From positions 2,604,001 through 2,668,000 of the forward strand of contig OZ244625.1 in NCBI GenBank assembly GCA_965218555.1: a stretch of DNA of 64,000 bases. The letters are read 5' to 3'. The position numbers were made by a program, and so were the translations under genes. This DNA comes from JAPPLB01 sp965218555. Its GTDB lineage: Bacteria > Acidobacteriota > Terriglobia > Bryobacterales > UBA6623. The notes beneath the pieces were generated by a model. The model was not told where the DNA came from, ran no database searches, and saw nothing but the letters and a program-made list of their open reading frames with translations. How positions within the stretch are numbered: the first letter of the stretch is position 1; the number at the start of each line of letters is the position of its first letter. Positions 8,978 to 17,087 of this stretch are shown here, one piece after another.

Positions 8978-9075
8978 CGTGAACCTGACATCGTCCACCC
9001 CGCCCACGACATCATTGAAAAGACCTCCGAGAAATACCTGGAGACCTACTACACCCTGACCGACGAAGACCTGTA
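8978..9075 (+). pseudogene. Probable 3' tail of a purC-like gene
   Basis: On the plus strand a short open frame reads EPDIVHPAHDIIEKTSEKYL followed by ETYYTLTDEDL and a TAG at 9073-9075. The pattern 'P..ii.kTSekYle.y..Lt' resembles the extreme C-terminus of phosphoribosylaminoimidazole-succinocarboxamide synthase (SAICAR synthase). Nothing upstream in the same frame resembles the rest of the enzyme. It is therefore a fragment ~30 codons long, lying in a debris zone. The short match length keeps confidence modest. Confidence 0.4.
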
Positions 9076-9110
9076 GGCGGGCGGCAGCACCCCGGGGGCT
9101 TGCCCTCACG

Positions 9111-9389
9111 TCAAAAACCGGCGCCGGCCTCGCTTATCTCATCGGACTGGTGGATGCGGTCCCCAAGGGTAGCGCTGAGCGGCTCCGCCTGCGCGATTTG
9201 GTCGGCGGTCATATGCGACCGGACAAAGTCCTTGACTTCGACGGCATGCTTCTCCCCTTACTCGGCGGCAACGTTAAACCAGGTATAGGCTCACACGTAA
9301 TCCTCCGGCACGCCCTCACCGCTGTCATAGTTGGCCCCGAGATTGGATTGGGTTGTGGCTAACCCTTGCTCGGCTGCCTTGCGGTACCA
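9111..9389 (-). pseudogene. Sel1-repeat protein remnant with in-frame stops
   Basis: Minus-strand translation from 9389 gives WYRKAAEQGLATTQSNLGAN, then YDSGEGVPEDYV, a TGA, AYTWFNVAAE, a TAA, and GEKHAVEVKDFVRSHMTADQ with IAQAEPLSA following, ending at TGA 9113-9111. A further stop sits directly before WYRK. This is the canonical last Sel1 repeat plus the usual tail (WYRKAAEQG..A...LG..Y..G.GVPEDYV.AY.WFNLAAAQG...A...RD....MT..QIAEAQ.L), with codons changed to stops. Sel1 proteins are secreted solenoid adaptors. This copy cannot be translated and is a clear pseudogene fragment. Confidence 0.75.
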
Positions 9390-9419
9390 TTAGCACGGCT
9401 CACGGCAATATCCGTCCCG

Positions 9420-12400
9420 TCACTCCTGAAGCGTTATCGAGAGCCTCGAAATTCTCCAACTGGAACTGTCCTCGATCTTGCTTGCGGCGAAATCTAACGG
9501 ATACCTGTTGCCCGAGGGTGCGGTGAGCGTCCCCTTTTCGCTAATGCTGCTGGAACTACAACTCAGGAAACCAGCACCAATATATAGACAGCCTTTCTCC
9601 GATCCGAGCTGTACGCCAACGGCGAACCGGCCAAACTGTTGGCCTGCATCGGGAGATCCTTGAGGATACTGCATCGCGCATTCGCTTCCGGATTCGATCG
9701 TCCTTCCGGTTTCGCATACCTGCTTCGTATCACCATCGCTATCATCAGGCGGAATCTCCACCGACCGCCAACCGGAACTTCCGCTCGTTCCGTCGCTGCA
9801 GTTAAACGTTGCCGTGCCCGAAGTTGCTGAGGTGAACGTCAATCGAAACGTACAACGATCGCCGTCGTCGTAGTTCAACGTGACCGTTCCGGTATTCGGG
9901 CCCGTGTTGCGATAGGTATAGCTTCCGAAGAAGACCTCCGCTCCTTCGGTTTCCTTGAAGCGGCCCGGACTGATGAAATCAATGTAATAGTTAGGGATGT
10001 CCGTCCGCACACGTTTGCCAACAAAGAGATCGTTGAACGCAGCTTCGTCCTCCGGAGCGAGCATCTCGCCCGGAATATCAGCAGCATCCAGTTCCCCCGG
10101 AGGCAAGGAGGAGAACACGGGAGCGGCTTCGGCATTGAGCGACAGGGTGACGATGGGCTCCCTGGAGGTGATTTCGAGCGATCCCGTAAAACTGCTGAGA
10201 CCGAACAGGCCCGCCATGTTTTGCGCACCATGCCCTTCGGGCATCAGCTCCTCATCGACGCTGTCCAGCGTCCGCCCCGTCGCGTCCCGAGCTGTAAAGG
10301 TGACCAGGGCCGTCGCCGTGTCGGAGGGGTTGGCATAGGCAACGCCGGTCCCAGCCTGGCCTACCGCCTGTTCGGCGAAGGTCACGAAACGGGTGGCCGG
10401 AACCGCCGCCGCATTGACCCCCGCTTCTCCCGTGGGCACGCCTGAGCTGTCGTACCGGCGAAACAGGAGGCTGGCCTTCACCGGCCCCGAGCACATAGCC
10501 CGCGCCCAACCGAGAGCAGGCGGAGCGCTCAGGTCCACGTCAGTTTCCTCGTGAACGGAGCCTCCGGGCGGCAGCACGTCGTTCCGGCTGCCCATCGCTG
10601 CCCGTCCCGGAAACGAAACCATCAGCGGAGTTCCCTGATCGGAAAGGAAATCGGTCTGGCAGCTCACCTGCTGCGAGGAGTAGTTGATATAGGTGATCGT
10701 GGTTTGCCAACTCGCTCCCACCGCAAGATGCGGGAAGTAATACGTCGTCGGCCCCTGCGCAGAAGGATCCAGTTCCCCCGGAGGCAGGGAGGAGAATATG
10801 GGAGCGGCTTCGGCATTGAGCGACAGGGTGACGATGGGCGCCGTGGAGGTGATTTCGAGCGATCCCGTAAAACTGCTGAGATCGAACAGGCCCGCCATGT
10901 TTTGCGCACCATGCCCTTCGGGCATCAGCTCCTCATCGACGCTGTCCAGCGTCCGCCCCGTCGCGTCCCGAGCTGTAAAGGTGACCAGGGCCGTCGCCGT
11001 GTCGGAGGGGTTGGCATAGGCAACGCCGGTCCCAGCCTGGCCTACCGCCTGTTCAGCGAAGGTCACGAAACGGGTGGCCGGAACCGCCGCCGCATTGACC
11101 CCCGCTTCTCCCGTGGGCACGCCTGAGCTGTCGTACCGGCGAAACAGGAGGCTGGCCTTCACCGGCCCCGAGCACATAGCCCGCGCCCAACCGAGAGCAG
11201 GCGGAGCGCTCAGGTCCACGTCAGTTTCCTCGTGAACGGAGCCTCCGGGCGGCAGCACGTCGTTCCGGCTGCCCATCGCTGCCCGTCCCGGAAACGAGAC
11301 CAGCAGCGGAGTTCCCTGATCGGAAAGGAAATCGGTCTGGCAACTCACCTCCTCGGCGGAGTAGTTGATATAGGTGATCGTGGTTTGCCAACTCGCTCCC
11401 ACCGCAAGATGGGGGAAGTAATAGATCTGACCTCCCGCCGGCGCGGGGGCGTCGAACTCTGCCGTGAGCGTGACCTCAGCGACGGCGCCCGGAGTGCGGA
11501 GCATCAGCGAGACGAAATAGGTCCCGGCTCGAAGCGGCGGGTCGGATTGCCGGGTGACGACGATCTGCTCGTTGCCCGTGGGACCTGTAGAGGAATAGTC
11601 CGAGACGACGCTCCCACCCTGAATGGCGTTGTCTTCTCCATAGCGGACATACAAATCCACGTTGACATCAGGATCGACGGATTGCAGCGTGAAGGTTACG
11701 CGTGTAGCGTCCTCGGGAACCTCCACCTGGAAGGAAGAATCCCCGGAGAACAGCATCGGGGTATCAACCGGTCCCAGGCGGAAGGCGGCGGGCTGCCTGG
11801 GCGGGAGCGCGCCTCCGCTTATCTCCGGCAAGGTGCTGTCGATGAAGGGCCGGATATGGGGATAGAAAGCCGAAAAGTGTGTGAAGTAGTCTACAACGGG
11901 CTCGGTCGGGCAGGAATACCCGACAATGTCTCCGCCGCTCAGCGCCCCTACCACGGTTTCAGAGTTGCTGAAGACGGCGGATCCGGAAGAGCCCCGCTCC
12001 GTGTAGCCTTGTCCCACGGGATAGGAGACGTTGAAATAGGTATCGTCGGAAGTTCCAAAGGCCGATTCGGGAATGATCTGACCGAAGGAGAGCCGCTTGA
12101 AGAAGCCCCAATCATCGCTCCCGGGATGATGAATGCCGGTGACTTGCGCGCCGACGGGTTGGGGGGCCGCATCCCATCCCTGGAACACGATGCCGTCCGG
12201 CAAATCGCCTTCGAGCTGCAGCAGCGTCATATCGCCGTCGGGATGACCTGCGCCGCCCAAGGTCGAGAGCAGGCCCGTTCCCTCGGTCCGCGGTACGCTC
12301 CGTAAATCCGGCAGATCTCCGTTACAGGTTCGTGTCTGGTATGACCAGAGCGCGGTCACGCTGCGCGCTTCCTCTTCGGTTTGCACGCAGTGGGCGGCGG

Positions 12401-14690
12401 TGAGAAAGTAGGGCGTGAGGTCCTGCCGGCGGTTGTTCAGCAGAGTGCCTGAACAGGCAAAACTGCCCCCATTCGACTCAATGAAAATCAGCGCGACGCC
12501 TGTTGCGGAGCTCGTCCATTCGGGGTAGCAGGTCACGTCAAGGTGACAGTCCGCGGCGTCCGTCTCCACGGCCGCCGTGATCGTGCCCTCGGCGACGACG
12601 CCGGTATCAAAGACGAGTATCGATACGAAGTAGGTTCCGGCTTGAAGCGGCGGATCGGAGCGGCGGGTGATGCCGATCCGTTCATTGCCCGTAAAGCTCA
12701 AGGAGAAGTGGTCCGAGACAGGCTCCCCATCCTGAATGGTGTTGTTCTGGCCAAAACGGACGAACAAATCGACATCGACATCGGGATCGACGGATTCCAG
12801 CGTGAAGGTGATGCGGGAGGCGTTGTCGGGAGCCTCCAGCCGGAACGAGTGATCCCCGGCGAATAGCGTCGGGGAGTCGACCGGTCCCAGGCGGAAGTCG
12901 GCGGGCTGTCCGGGCGTGAGCGTGCCGCCGCTGATCGGCGGCGGAGCCTCTCCTTCGAGTTCCACTTCAGCCGTGAGCGTGCCCTCGACGACGACGCCCG
13001 TATCAAAGACTGATATCACTGCGAAGTAGGTTCCGGCTTGAAGCGGCGGGTCGGAGAGGGGGGTAATGACAACCTCCTCGTTGCCCGTGGGGTTCCGGGA
13101 GCGGTGGTCGTAGAGAAGCCTCCCGTCCTGGCTTACGATGTTCTCGCCATAGCGGACAGATAGCGCCAAGTTGAAATTGGATTCCAGCGTGAAGGTTACG
13201 CGGGAGGCGTCCTCGGGAACTTCCAACCGGAACGAGTTGCTCCCGAAGAAGATCGTCCCTCGGTCAACCGGCCCCAGGCGGAAGGGGGCAGGTTGTCCCG
13301 GCGTGAGCGTGCCGCCGCTTGTCGGCGGCGAAGCCACTTCAGCCGTGAGCGTGCAGTTGACCTCGACGTCCGTATCAAAGACAACTACCGATACGAAGTA
13401 GGTTCCGGCTTGAAGAGGCGGGACGGGTTCGGGTTTAATGACAATCTCCTCCGTGCCTGCAAAGACCTCGTCGGCGGCGTAGTCGTAGACAGGCCCATCG
13501 TCCCCAAGTTGGTTGTCCTCGCCATAGCGGACCAGCAGCGCCACGTCAGCATCGGATTCCAGCGTGAAGGTTACGCGGGTGGCGTCCTCGGGAACTTCCA
13601 ACTGGTATAAAAAATCCCCGTGGAACAGCGTCGGGGAGTCAACCGGCCCGCGGCTGAAGGAGACAGGCCGTCCGGGTGTGAGCGGCCTTGCCGCCTTCGG
13701 GCGCGGCGGTTGCAGGGAGGCGGACCGCTTGACCGATTGTATGGCCTTGGCAAGCCGTGCCTTCTTCGACGGCGTTCCCACCGCAAGGTCGATCCGGCCG
13801 GGCAGCGACTTGACCCCTGCCCCCCAGGCCGCCTCCGGCAGTCGGGCGCCACCCTCCTCGCCGTCCCCAAAAGCATCGCCCCAGATATGGCTGATCGCCA
13901 CGATTTGGAACGGCACGGCCTCCCCCGCCGCCTCTGGACCCGGCAGGTACTCGATGGTCAGGCTGTCGCCGAAAACAATGCCGCTCCAGAAGTCTCCGTC
14001 GCCGTACAGGCCCGAGCCGGTATAGGGTCCGACGGTCTGCCCGTCAGCCGAATGGAGCCAGAGACGGCCCGACCCGATGGCGAAGTCCCGAAAGTGAATG
14101 CGCATGACGCGGGCGTTGGGAGAGGTCATCTTCAGGCGCCAGAGGCGTCCGGCCTCGGTCGATTGCCAAGCTCCCTCGGCGGTCGACTTGACGCCTCCCC
14201 CGGAGAAGCTCAGCTTGAGAGCCCCCTCCGGCAACCGGCGGTGGACGCCGATGACGGGAGGCCGGCCCTGTTGCGGCTGCAAACGCTGCAAATCGTCGGG
14301 ACCCAACGGCGGTAGAGCGACCTCGGCGGGTAAAGGAAGGCTCAGTTGCAGGCTGGGCGGCCGGACCGCCGCTTTGCGCTCGGCCGACGATGCCTTCGAC
14401 CGCTGTAAGTTGTCCGGAACCAGCGGCCCGATGCGTTGGGCCTGAGCCAATCGCGGCAGCAGAGCAAGCGTCAGGAGAAGCAGAACCCGCGAGCGGCGCG
14501 GGCCCCGGCTCCCGTTTCGCGCCGTGGAGAACCGTAAAAAAAACGTCCGCTCCCGCAAGCTCCTCGGCAAGCGGCGCGCCCTCCGGCGCGGGTCGAAGCT
14601 CTGCTCTTTGCTCTCGCCGATGCCGGGAAACGGATCAGCGAATGCGCCCGGACTTGGCAGCATTGGCTGACGGGCTGACGAGCTGACCAT
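9420..14690 (-). CDS. Large secreted protein: PPC-like domains, trypsin-like protease, duplicated C-terminal modules
   Basis: The 1756-residue product has a hydrophobic signal segment at residues ~67-85 behind an unusually long 64-residue n-region; no ATG, GTG or TTG lies closer. Residues ~150-270 are a beta domain seen ahead of lysyl-endopeptidase-like enzymes (GDGDFWSGIVFGDSLTIEY). PPC-like beta-sandwich domains lie at ~337-450, 457-577, 582-710 and 957-1083. A trypsin-fold domain at ~724-944 has His in TAAHC, a candidate Asp in DGDMTLLQL and Ser in ERGSSGSAVF. Residues ~1089-1535 are two almost identical 227-residue modules. The C-terminus is a Cys-containing beta region. Expected role: extracellular proteolysis or surface adhesion. 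No sorting signal was recognised. The gene is monocistronic. Confidence 0.85.
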   Translation of the reverse strand: MVSSSARQPMLPSPGAFADPFPGIGESKEQSFDPRRRARRLPRSLRERTFFLRFSTARNGSRGPRRSRVLLLLTLALLPRLAQAQRIGPLVPDNLQRSKASSAERKAAVRPPSLQLSLPLPAEVALPPLGPDDLQRLQPQQGRPPVIGVHRRLPEGALKLSFSGGGVKSTAEGAWQSTEAGRLWRLKMTSPNARVMRIHFRDFAIGSGRLWLHSADGQTVGPYTGSGLYGDGDFWSGIVFGDSLTIEYLPGPEAAGEAVPFQIVAISHIWGDAFGDGEEGGARLPEAAWGAGVKSLPGRIDLAVGTPSKKARLAKAIQSVKRSASLQPPRPKAARPLTPGRPVSFSRGPVDSPTLFHGDFLYQLEVPEDATRVTFTLESDADVALLVRYGEDNQLGDDGPVYDYAADEVFAGTEEIVIKPEPVPPLQAGTYFVSVVVFDTDVEVNCTLTAEVASPPTSGGTLTPGQPAPFRLGPVDRGTIFFGSNSFRLEVPEDASRVTFTLESNFNLALSVRYGENIVSQDGRLLYDHRSRNPTGNEEVVITPLSDPPLQAGTYFAVISVFDTGVVVEGTLTAEVELEGEAPPPISGGTLTPGQPADFRLGPVDSPTLFAGDHSFRLEAPDNASRITFTLESVDPDVDVDLFVRFGQNNTIQDGEPVSDHFSLSFTGNERIGITRRSDPPLQAGTYFVSILVFDTGVVAEGTITAAVETDAADCHLDVTCYPEWTSSATGVALIFIESNGGSFACSGTLLNNRRQDLTPYFLTAAHCVQTEEEARSVTALWSYQTRTCNGDLPDLRSVPRTEGTGLLSTLGGAGHPDGDMTLLQLEGDLPDGIVFQGWDAAPQPVGAQVTGIHHPGSDDWGFFKRLSFGQIIPESAFGTSDDTYFNVSYPVGQGYTERGSSGSAVFSNSETVVGALSGGDIVGYSCPTEPVVDYFTHFSAFYPHIRPFIDSTLPEISGGALPPRQPAAFRLGPVDTPMLFSGDSSFQVEVPEDATRVTFTLQSVDPDVNVDLYVRYGEDNAIQGGSVVSDYSSTGPTGNEQIVVTRQSDPPLRAGTYFVSLMLRTPGAVAEVTLTAEFDAPAPAGGQIYYFPHLAVGASWQTTITYINYSAEEVSCQTDFLSDQGTPLLVSFPGRAAMGSRNDVLPPGGSVHEETDVDLSAPPALGWARAMCSGPVKASLLFRRYDSSGVPTGEAGVNAAAVPATRFVTFAEQAVGQAGTGVAYANPSDTATALVTFTARDATGRTLDSVDEELMPEGHGAQNMAGLFDLSSFTGSLEITSTAPIVTLSLNAEAAPIFSSLPPGELDPSAQGPTTYYFPHLAVGASWQTTITYINYSSQQVSCQTDFLSDQGTPLMVSFPGRAAMGSRNDVLPPGGSVHEETDVDLSAPPALGWARAMCSGPVKASLLFRRYDSSGVPTGEAGVNAAAVPATRFVTFAEQAVGQAGTGVAYANPSDTATALVTFTARDATGRTLDSVDEELMPEGHGAQNMAGLFGLSSFTGSLEITSREPIVTLSLNAEAAPVFSSLPPGELDAADIPGEMLAPEDEAAFNDLFVGKRVRTDIPNYYIDFISPGRFKETEGAEVFFGSYTYRNTGPNTGTVTLNYDDGDRCTFRLTFTSATSGTATFNCSDGTSGSSGWRSVEIPPDDSDGDTKQVCETGRTIESGSECAMQYPQGSPDAGQQFGRFAVGVQLGSEKGCLYIGAGFLSCSSSSISEKGTLTAPSGNRYPLDFAASKIEDSSSWRISRLSITLQE
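10087..10743 (-). repeat. Tandem duplication, copy B (681-bp period)
   Basis: Near-identical at the nucleotide level to 10768-11424. For example, the block gagcggcttcggcattgagc begins at 10121 here and at 10802 in the other copy, a 681-bp (227-codon) period. It encodes the second YYFPHLAVGASWQTTITY module of the large secreted protein. The few differences are scattered substitutions, indicating a recent in-frame duplication or ongoing gene conversion. Confidence 0.9.
10768..11424 (-). repeat. Tandem duplication, copy A (681-bp period)
   Basis: Partner of 10087-10743, encoding the first C-terminal module of the large secreted protein. The encoded proteins differ only at a few positions (for example INYSAEEVSC here versus INYSSQQVSC in copy B). 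Confidence 0.9.
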
Positions 14691-14758
14691 TTTTTAGTGT
14701 AGCTACCGCGCTCGTTGTCAACCCTGTTCTCATGCCGTCAACTCCCTCCATGCGAGAC

Positions 14759-15142
14759 CTAGGCCCACCATGTCTCGGCCCATAAAAGGATAGCACCACC
14801 CGACGAGCATGGGACGATGTACTTCTTCCTCACGCTGTCGTAGACGAACTGAGCGTCGTAGGTTTCAACATCATCCGGTGGCTTCCTGAAGCTCTGGATC
14901 AGTTTTGTAGCCGTTGGTTCATTGATCCCAAGTCCAACGCTGACCCCAGCGGGGTCGCCAACCGACTGGCTGCGCTCTGTGTGCGCCGCTTCGGCAAGGA
15001 TGGTGAAGTGCGTAAAGCCGTGCGCGAGCGTCAGTTCTGCGGCGCGCAACATCACCAAGTCAGAAACGCGTCCCTTGCCGGTGAATCCTTTCCCGCTAAA
15101 GAACACTTGGAAGCGGTTCGGGGCGACCTGCGTTTCCGAACA
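14759..15142 (-). pseudogene. 3' fragment of a CC0125/CC1285-type lipoprotein gene
   Basis: From about 15142 the minus strand reads SETQVAPNRFQVFFSGKGFT and continues through DLVMLRAAELTLAHGFTHFT to a TAG at 14761-14759. The pattern (Y)SxTxLxPNRFQVxFxGNGxT...D..LLRAAELTL..GY.YF matches the conserved core of the CC0125/CC1285 lipoprotein family. These are small envelope lipoproteins of unknown role. The N-terminal lipoprotein signal is missing. Upstream the same DNA changes, in another frame, into the 5' part of a glycosyltransferase, so this is a fragment at a rearrangement junction. A GTG at 15106 could in theory allow translation of a cytoplasmic 115-residue remainder. Confidence 0.6.
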
Positions 15143-15320
15143 GCCCTCGCGCTTCGTGTCGGACGAGGTCGGCGGTCCGGCGGCCCAGCGCGGAAGGCTC
15201 GTGGCCGGCGATGAAGACGGTGGGATCGAACCGGCCGGCCTCGTGAGCGAGGAGCGCTTCGGCGTAATCGGCCATGCCGCTGCGGGCCGGATTCAACGAT
15301 GTGAAAACAGGCGGCATCAT
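15143..15320 (-). pseudogene. 5' fragment of a family-4-type glycosyltransferase gene
   Basis: The ATG at 15320 overlaps the stop of the DUF3108 gene (ATGA). The encoded N-terminus MMPPVFTSLNPARSGMADYA followed by EALL matches the start of GT4-like glycosyltransferases (PLPP..SGIADY...LL), including the donor-side glycine and first strand. After ~59 codons (about 15144) homology stops and the lipoprotein fragment begins in a different frame. The reading frame drifts on to a stop at 15096. The enzyme is therefore beheaded and non-functional. Before the break it was the third gene of a glycosyltransferase-DUF3108-glycosyltransferase operon. Confidence 0.6.
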
Positions 15321-16063
15321 GGCGTCAGCTTGAGCAAGAAGGTCCTCTGATCAAAGGCCGCTCGAACCATCAGCGGCGTTCGGGCCGCGTCCTGGGCGAC
15401 GAACATCTCAATGTTGCGGCGGGAGGCCGGGCCGGTCACATCCACGAGAATGCGATCGGCGCGCCTGCCTTCGCCGCCCACCTCGACCTCCAGCGACTGT
15501 GTGTAGCTCACGACCACCTCGTACTGAGCGCCGAAATTGATGTCTTCCGGGGAAGGGAGACTGCCGGAGCCGAGTTCGCGCCGCAGGTAGTAGAGGAACG
15601 TCAGGCCGTCTCGCGCGCAGGGCGGGATGGTGAACTCGCTTTTCCCTCCGCCTCCGAGCGTCGAACGCAGCGCCTTGTGGGCCTTTTGGTCATAGCTCAC
15701 CGCCTCTTTCGTTTTCTTCGTGCCGTGGACGATGTTCTTTTGGAAGTTGAACGAGCAGAGGCCGAAGTCCGCTGTCGAGCGGTATTCGTCCCGAATCTCC
15801 ATGGTGGGCAACGAAGCAGTGATACTGCTCTCGAAGGCCCAACCGCTTGGGGTTGCCCGCGCATGAAAGCGCGCCTCGCCCAGACTCAGTCCGCTCGGCC
15901 AGGTGACCTCATAGAGAAGTTCTTCCCCGTCGACCCAGGGTGCTGCCTGGTTGTCCGGGGAAGCGGCGTGGGACAAGGGTGCGGGCGCGGAACAGACAAA
16001 TCCGACAATCGCGATGGTGACGGCTCGCGTTGTGTTCAGCGTCAAATGGCGGAGCAGCCTCAA
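15317..16063 (-). CDS. DUF3108 domain protein (periplasmic)
   Basis: A 248-residue protein starting at TTG 16063, whose TTGA overlaps the stop of the upstream glycosyltransferase tail. A much longer frame exists upstream but overlaps that tail and looks non-coding. A signal peptide spans residues ~5-33 (RAVTIAIVGFVCSAPAPLSHA). The mature protein matches DUF3108: GEELLYEVTWPSGLSLGEAR, AFESSITASLPTMEIRDEYRS, RDGLTFLYYLRRE and RRADRILVDV. DUF3108 proteins are periplasmic beta-barrel-like proteins of unknown function, often near envelope polysaccharide genes, as here between two glycosyltransferase remnants and behind a sugar nucleotidyltransferase. The start choice is an inference from coupling. 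Confidence 0.75.
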   Translation of the reverse strand: MRLLRHLTLNTTRAVTIAIVGFVCSAPAPLSHAASPDNQAAPWVDGEELLYEVTWPSGLSLGEARFHARATPSGWAFESSITASLPTMEIRDEYRSTADFGLCSFNFQKNIVHGTKKTKEAVSYDQKAHKALRSTLGGGGKSEFTIPPCARDGLTFLYYLRRELGSGSLPSPEDINFGAQYEVVVSYTQSLEVEVGGEGRRADRILVDVTGPASRRNIEMFVAQDAARTPLMVRAAFDQRTFLLKLTP

Positions 16064-16275
16064 GCGGCGGCAAGCTCCTTGTGGTTCTGCGTCCGAACGT
16101 GAGCGCCCGCCGCTTCCGCGTGGACGTCCAGCGTCCGGCGAGCCGTCTCCTCCCAGGTCAAACGCCAAAGCCGGATCGTGTTCCGTCCGATCCGCGCCGG
16201 CGGATGACGCGCATGCCACGGCAATTCGACCGCCGTCAGCGGCAGCGAGCCGGTCTCGGACTCGGTCTCTACGAC
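16060..16275 (-). pseudogene. C-terminal fragment of a glycosyltransferase
   Basis: Between rmlA and the DUF3108 gene the minus strand has an open frame from just after a TGA (16278-16276) to the TGA at 16062-16060. Its last ~45 residues, including RIGRNTIRLWRLTWEETARR and TLDVHAEAAG, match the very C-terminal helix of GT4 glycosyltransferases (FTWEETARRTL). No start codon and no upstream catalytic domain is present, since the rmlA stop lies only 43 bp away. It is a 3' remnant, but its stop still couples to the TTG of the DUF3108 gene. Confidence 0.55.
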
Positions 16276-16317
16276 TCAAGAATGCGGAGAGGTGTGCAAT
16301 CGGTCTTCACTGCCTCC

Positions 16318-17058
16318 CTAATCGTGGAAGCTCAGCCGATTCGCCCCGGTCTTCGCCACCAGATTCGTGGCCCGCCGCAGCGAATCAACGGTACCGGCAT
16401 CCGTCCACCAGCCTTGCAATATGGAGAAAGTCAACGTTCCTTCCGAGATATAAAGGTTATTGACGTCGGTGATCTCCAGTTCGCCCCGCTCGGATGGATC
16501 GAGCGTCTGAATTTTCTCGAAGACCGTCGAGTCATACATGTAGATCCCCGTCACAGCGTAGTTCGACTTGGGGTTCGCCGGCTTCTCCTCAATGCTCAGG
16601 ATGCTGTCTCCGTTCATCTCGGCCACACCGAAGCGTTGCGCGTCCGGCACATCCTTCAGGATGACCTTCGCACCCCGTTCCTGTCGCCGGAAGTCGTTCA
16701 CCGCATCGACGATATTACCTTCGATGATGTTGTCACCGAGCATCACGCAGATTTTCTCTCCTTCCGCGAAGTGCTCGGCCAGATCGAGAGCATCGGCGAT
16801 ACCGCCTTCTCCCTCCTGGTAGGTGTAGTTGATGTGCCTGAGGCCGAATTCCTTGCCGTTACCCAGCAGACGCAAAAAGTCACCGGCGTTTCTGCCGCCC
16901 GTAACGATCAGGATGTCGTTGATCCCGGCGTTGACCAGCGTTTCGATCGGATAGTAGATCATCGGCTTGTCGTAGATCGGCAGCAAATGCTTGTTCGTAA
17001 TCCGAGTCAGCGGATCAAGCCGGGTTCCGAGACCTCCCGCGAGAACGATGCCTTTCAT
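16318..17058 (-). CDS. rmlA: Sugar-1-phosphate nucleotidyltransferase (RmlA-like, short form)
   Basis: A 246-residue cytoplasmic enzyme with the N-terminal nucleotide-binding signature GIVLAGGLGTRLDPLTRITN followed by KHLLPIYDKPMIYYP. Other features are YTYQEGEGGIADAL, the metal-binding CVMLGDNIIEG and the sugar-binding IEEKPANPKSNYAVTGIYMYD. It transfers a nucleotidyl group (dTTP in the RmlA prototype) to glucose-1-phosphate for activated sugars used in envelope polysaccharides. Full-length RmlA is ~290 residues. This is the short class lacking the C-terminal allosteric extension, so the true nucleotide and sugar are uncertain. It follows rlmB by ~29 bp and precedes glycosyltransferase remnants, which fits a damaged polysaccharide locus. 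Confidence 0.85.
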   Translation of the reverse strand: MKGIVLAGGLGTRLDPLTRITNKHLLPIYDKPMIYYPIETLVNAGINDILIVTGGRNAGDFLRLLGNGKEFGLRHINYTYQEGEGGIADALDLAEHFAEGEKICVMLGDNIIEGNIVDAVNDFRRQERGAKVILKDVPDAQRFGVAEMNGDSILSIEEKPANPKSNYAVTGIYMYDSTVFEKIQTLDPSERGELEITDVNNLYISEGTLTFSILQGWWTDAGTVDSLRRATNLVAKTGANRLSFHD

Positions 17059-17087
17059 GACGTATCAGGTGCGAACCAGCCGCGACG

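Noticed and set aside
16064..16279. Longer N-terminal extension of the DUF3108 protein
   Set aside because: The extension is Arg/Asp-rich and non-signal-like, and the same DNA in another frame encodes a recognisable glycosyltransferase C-terminus.
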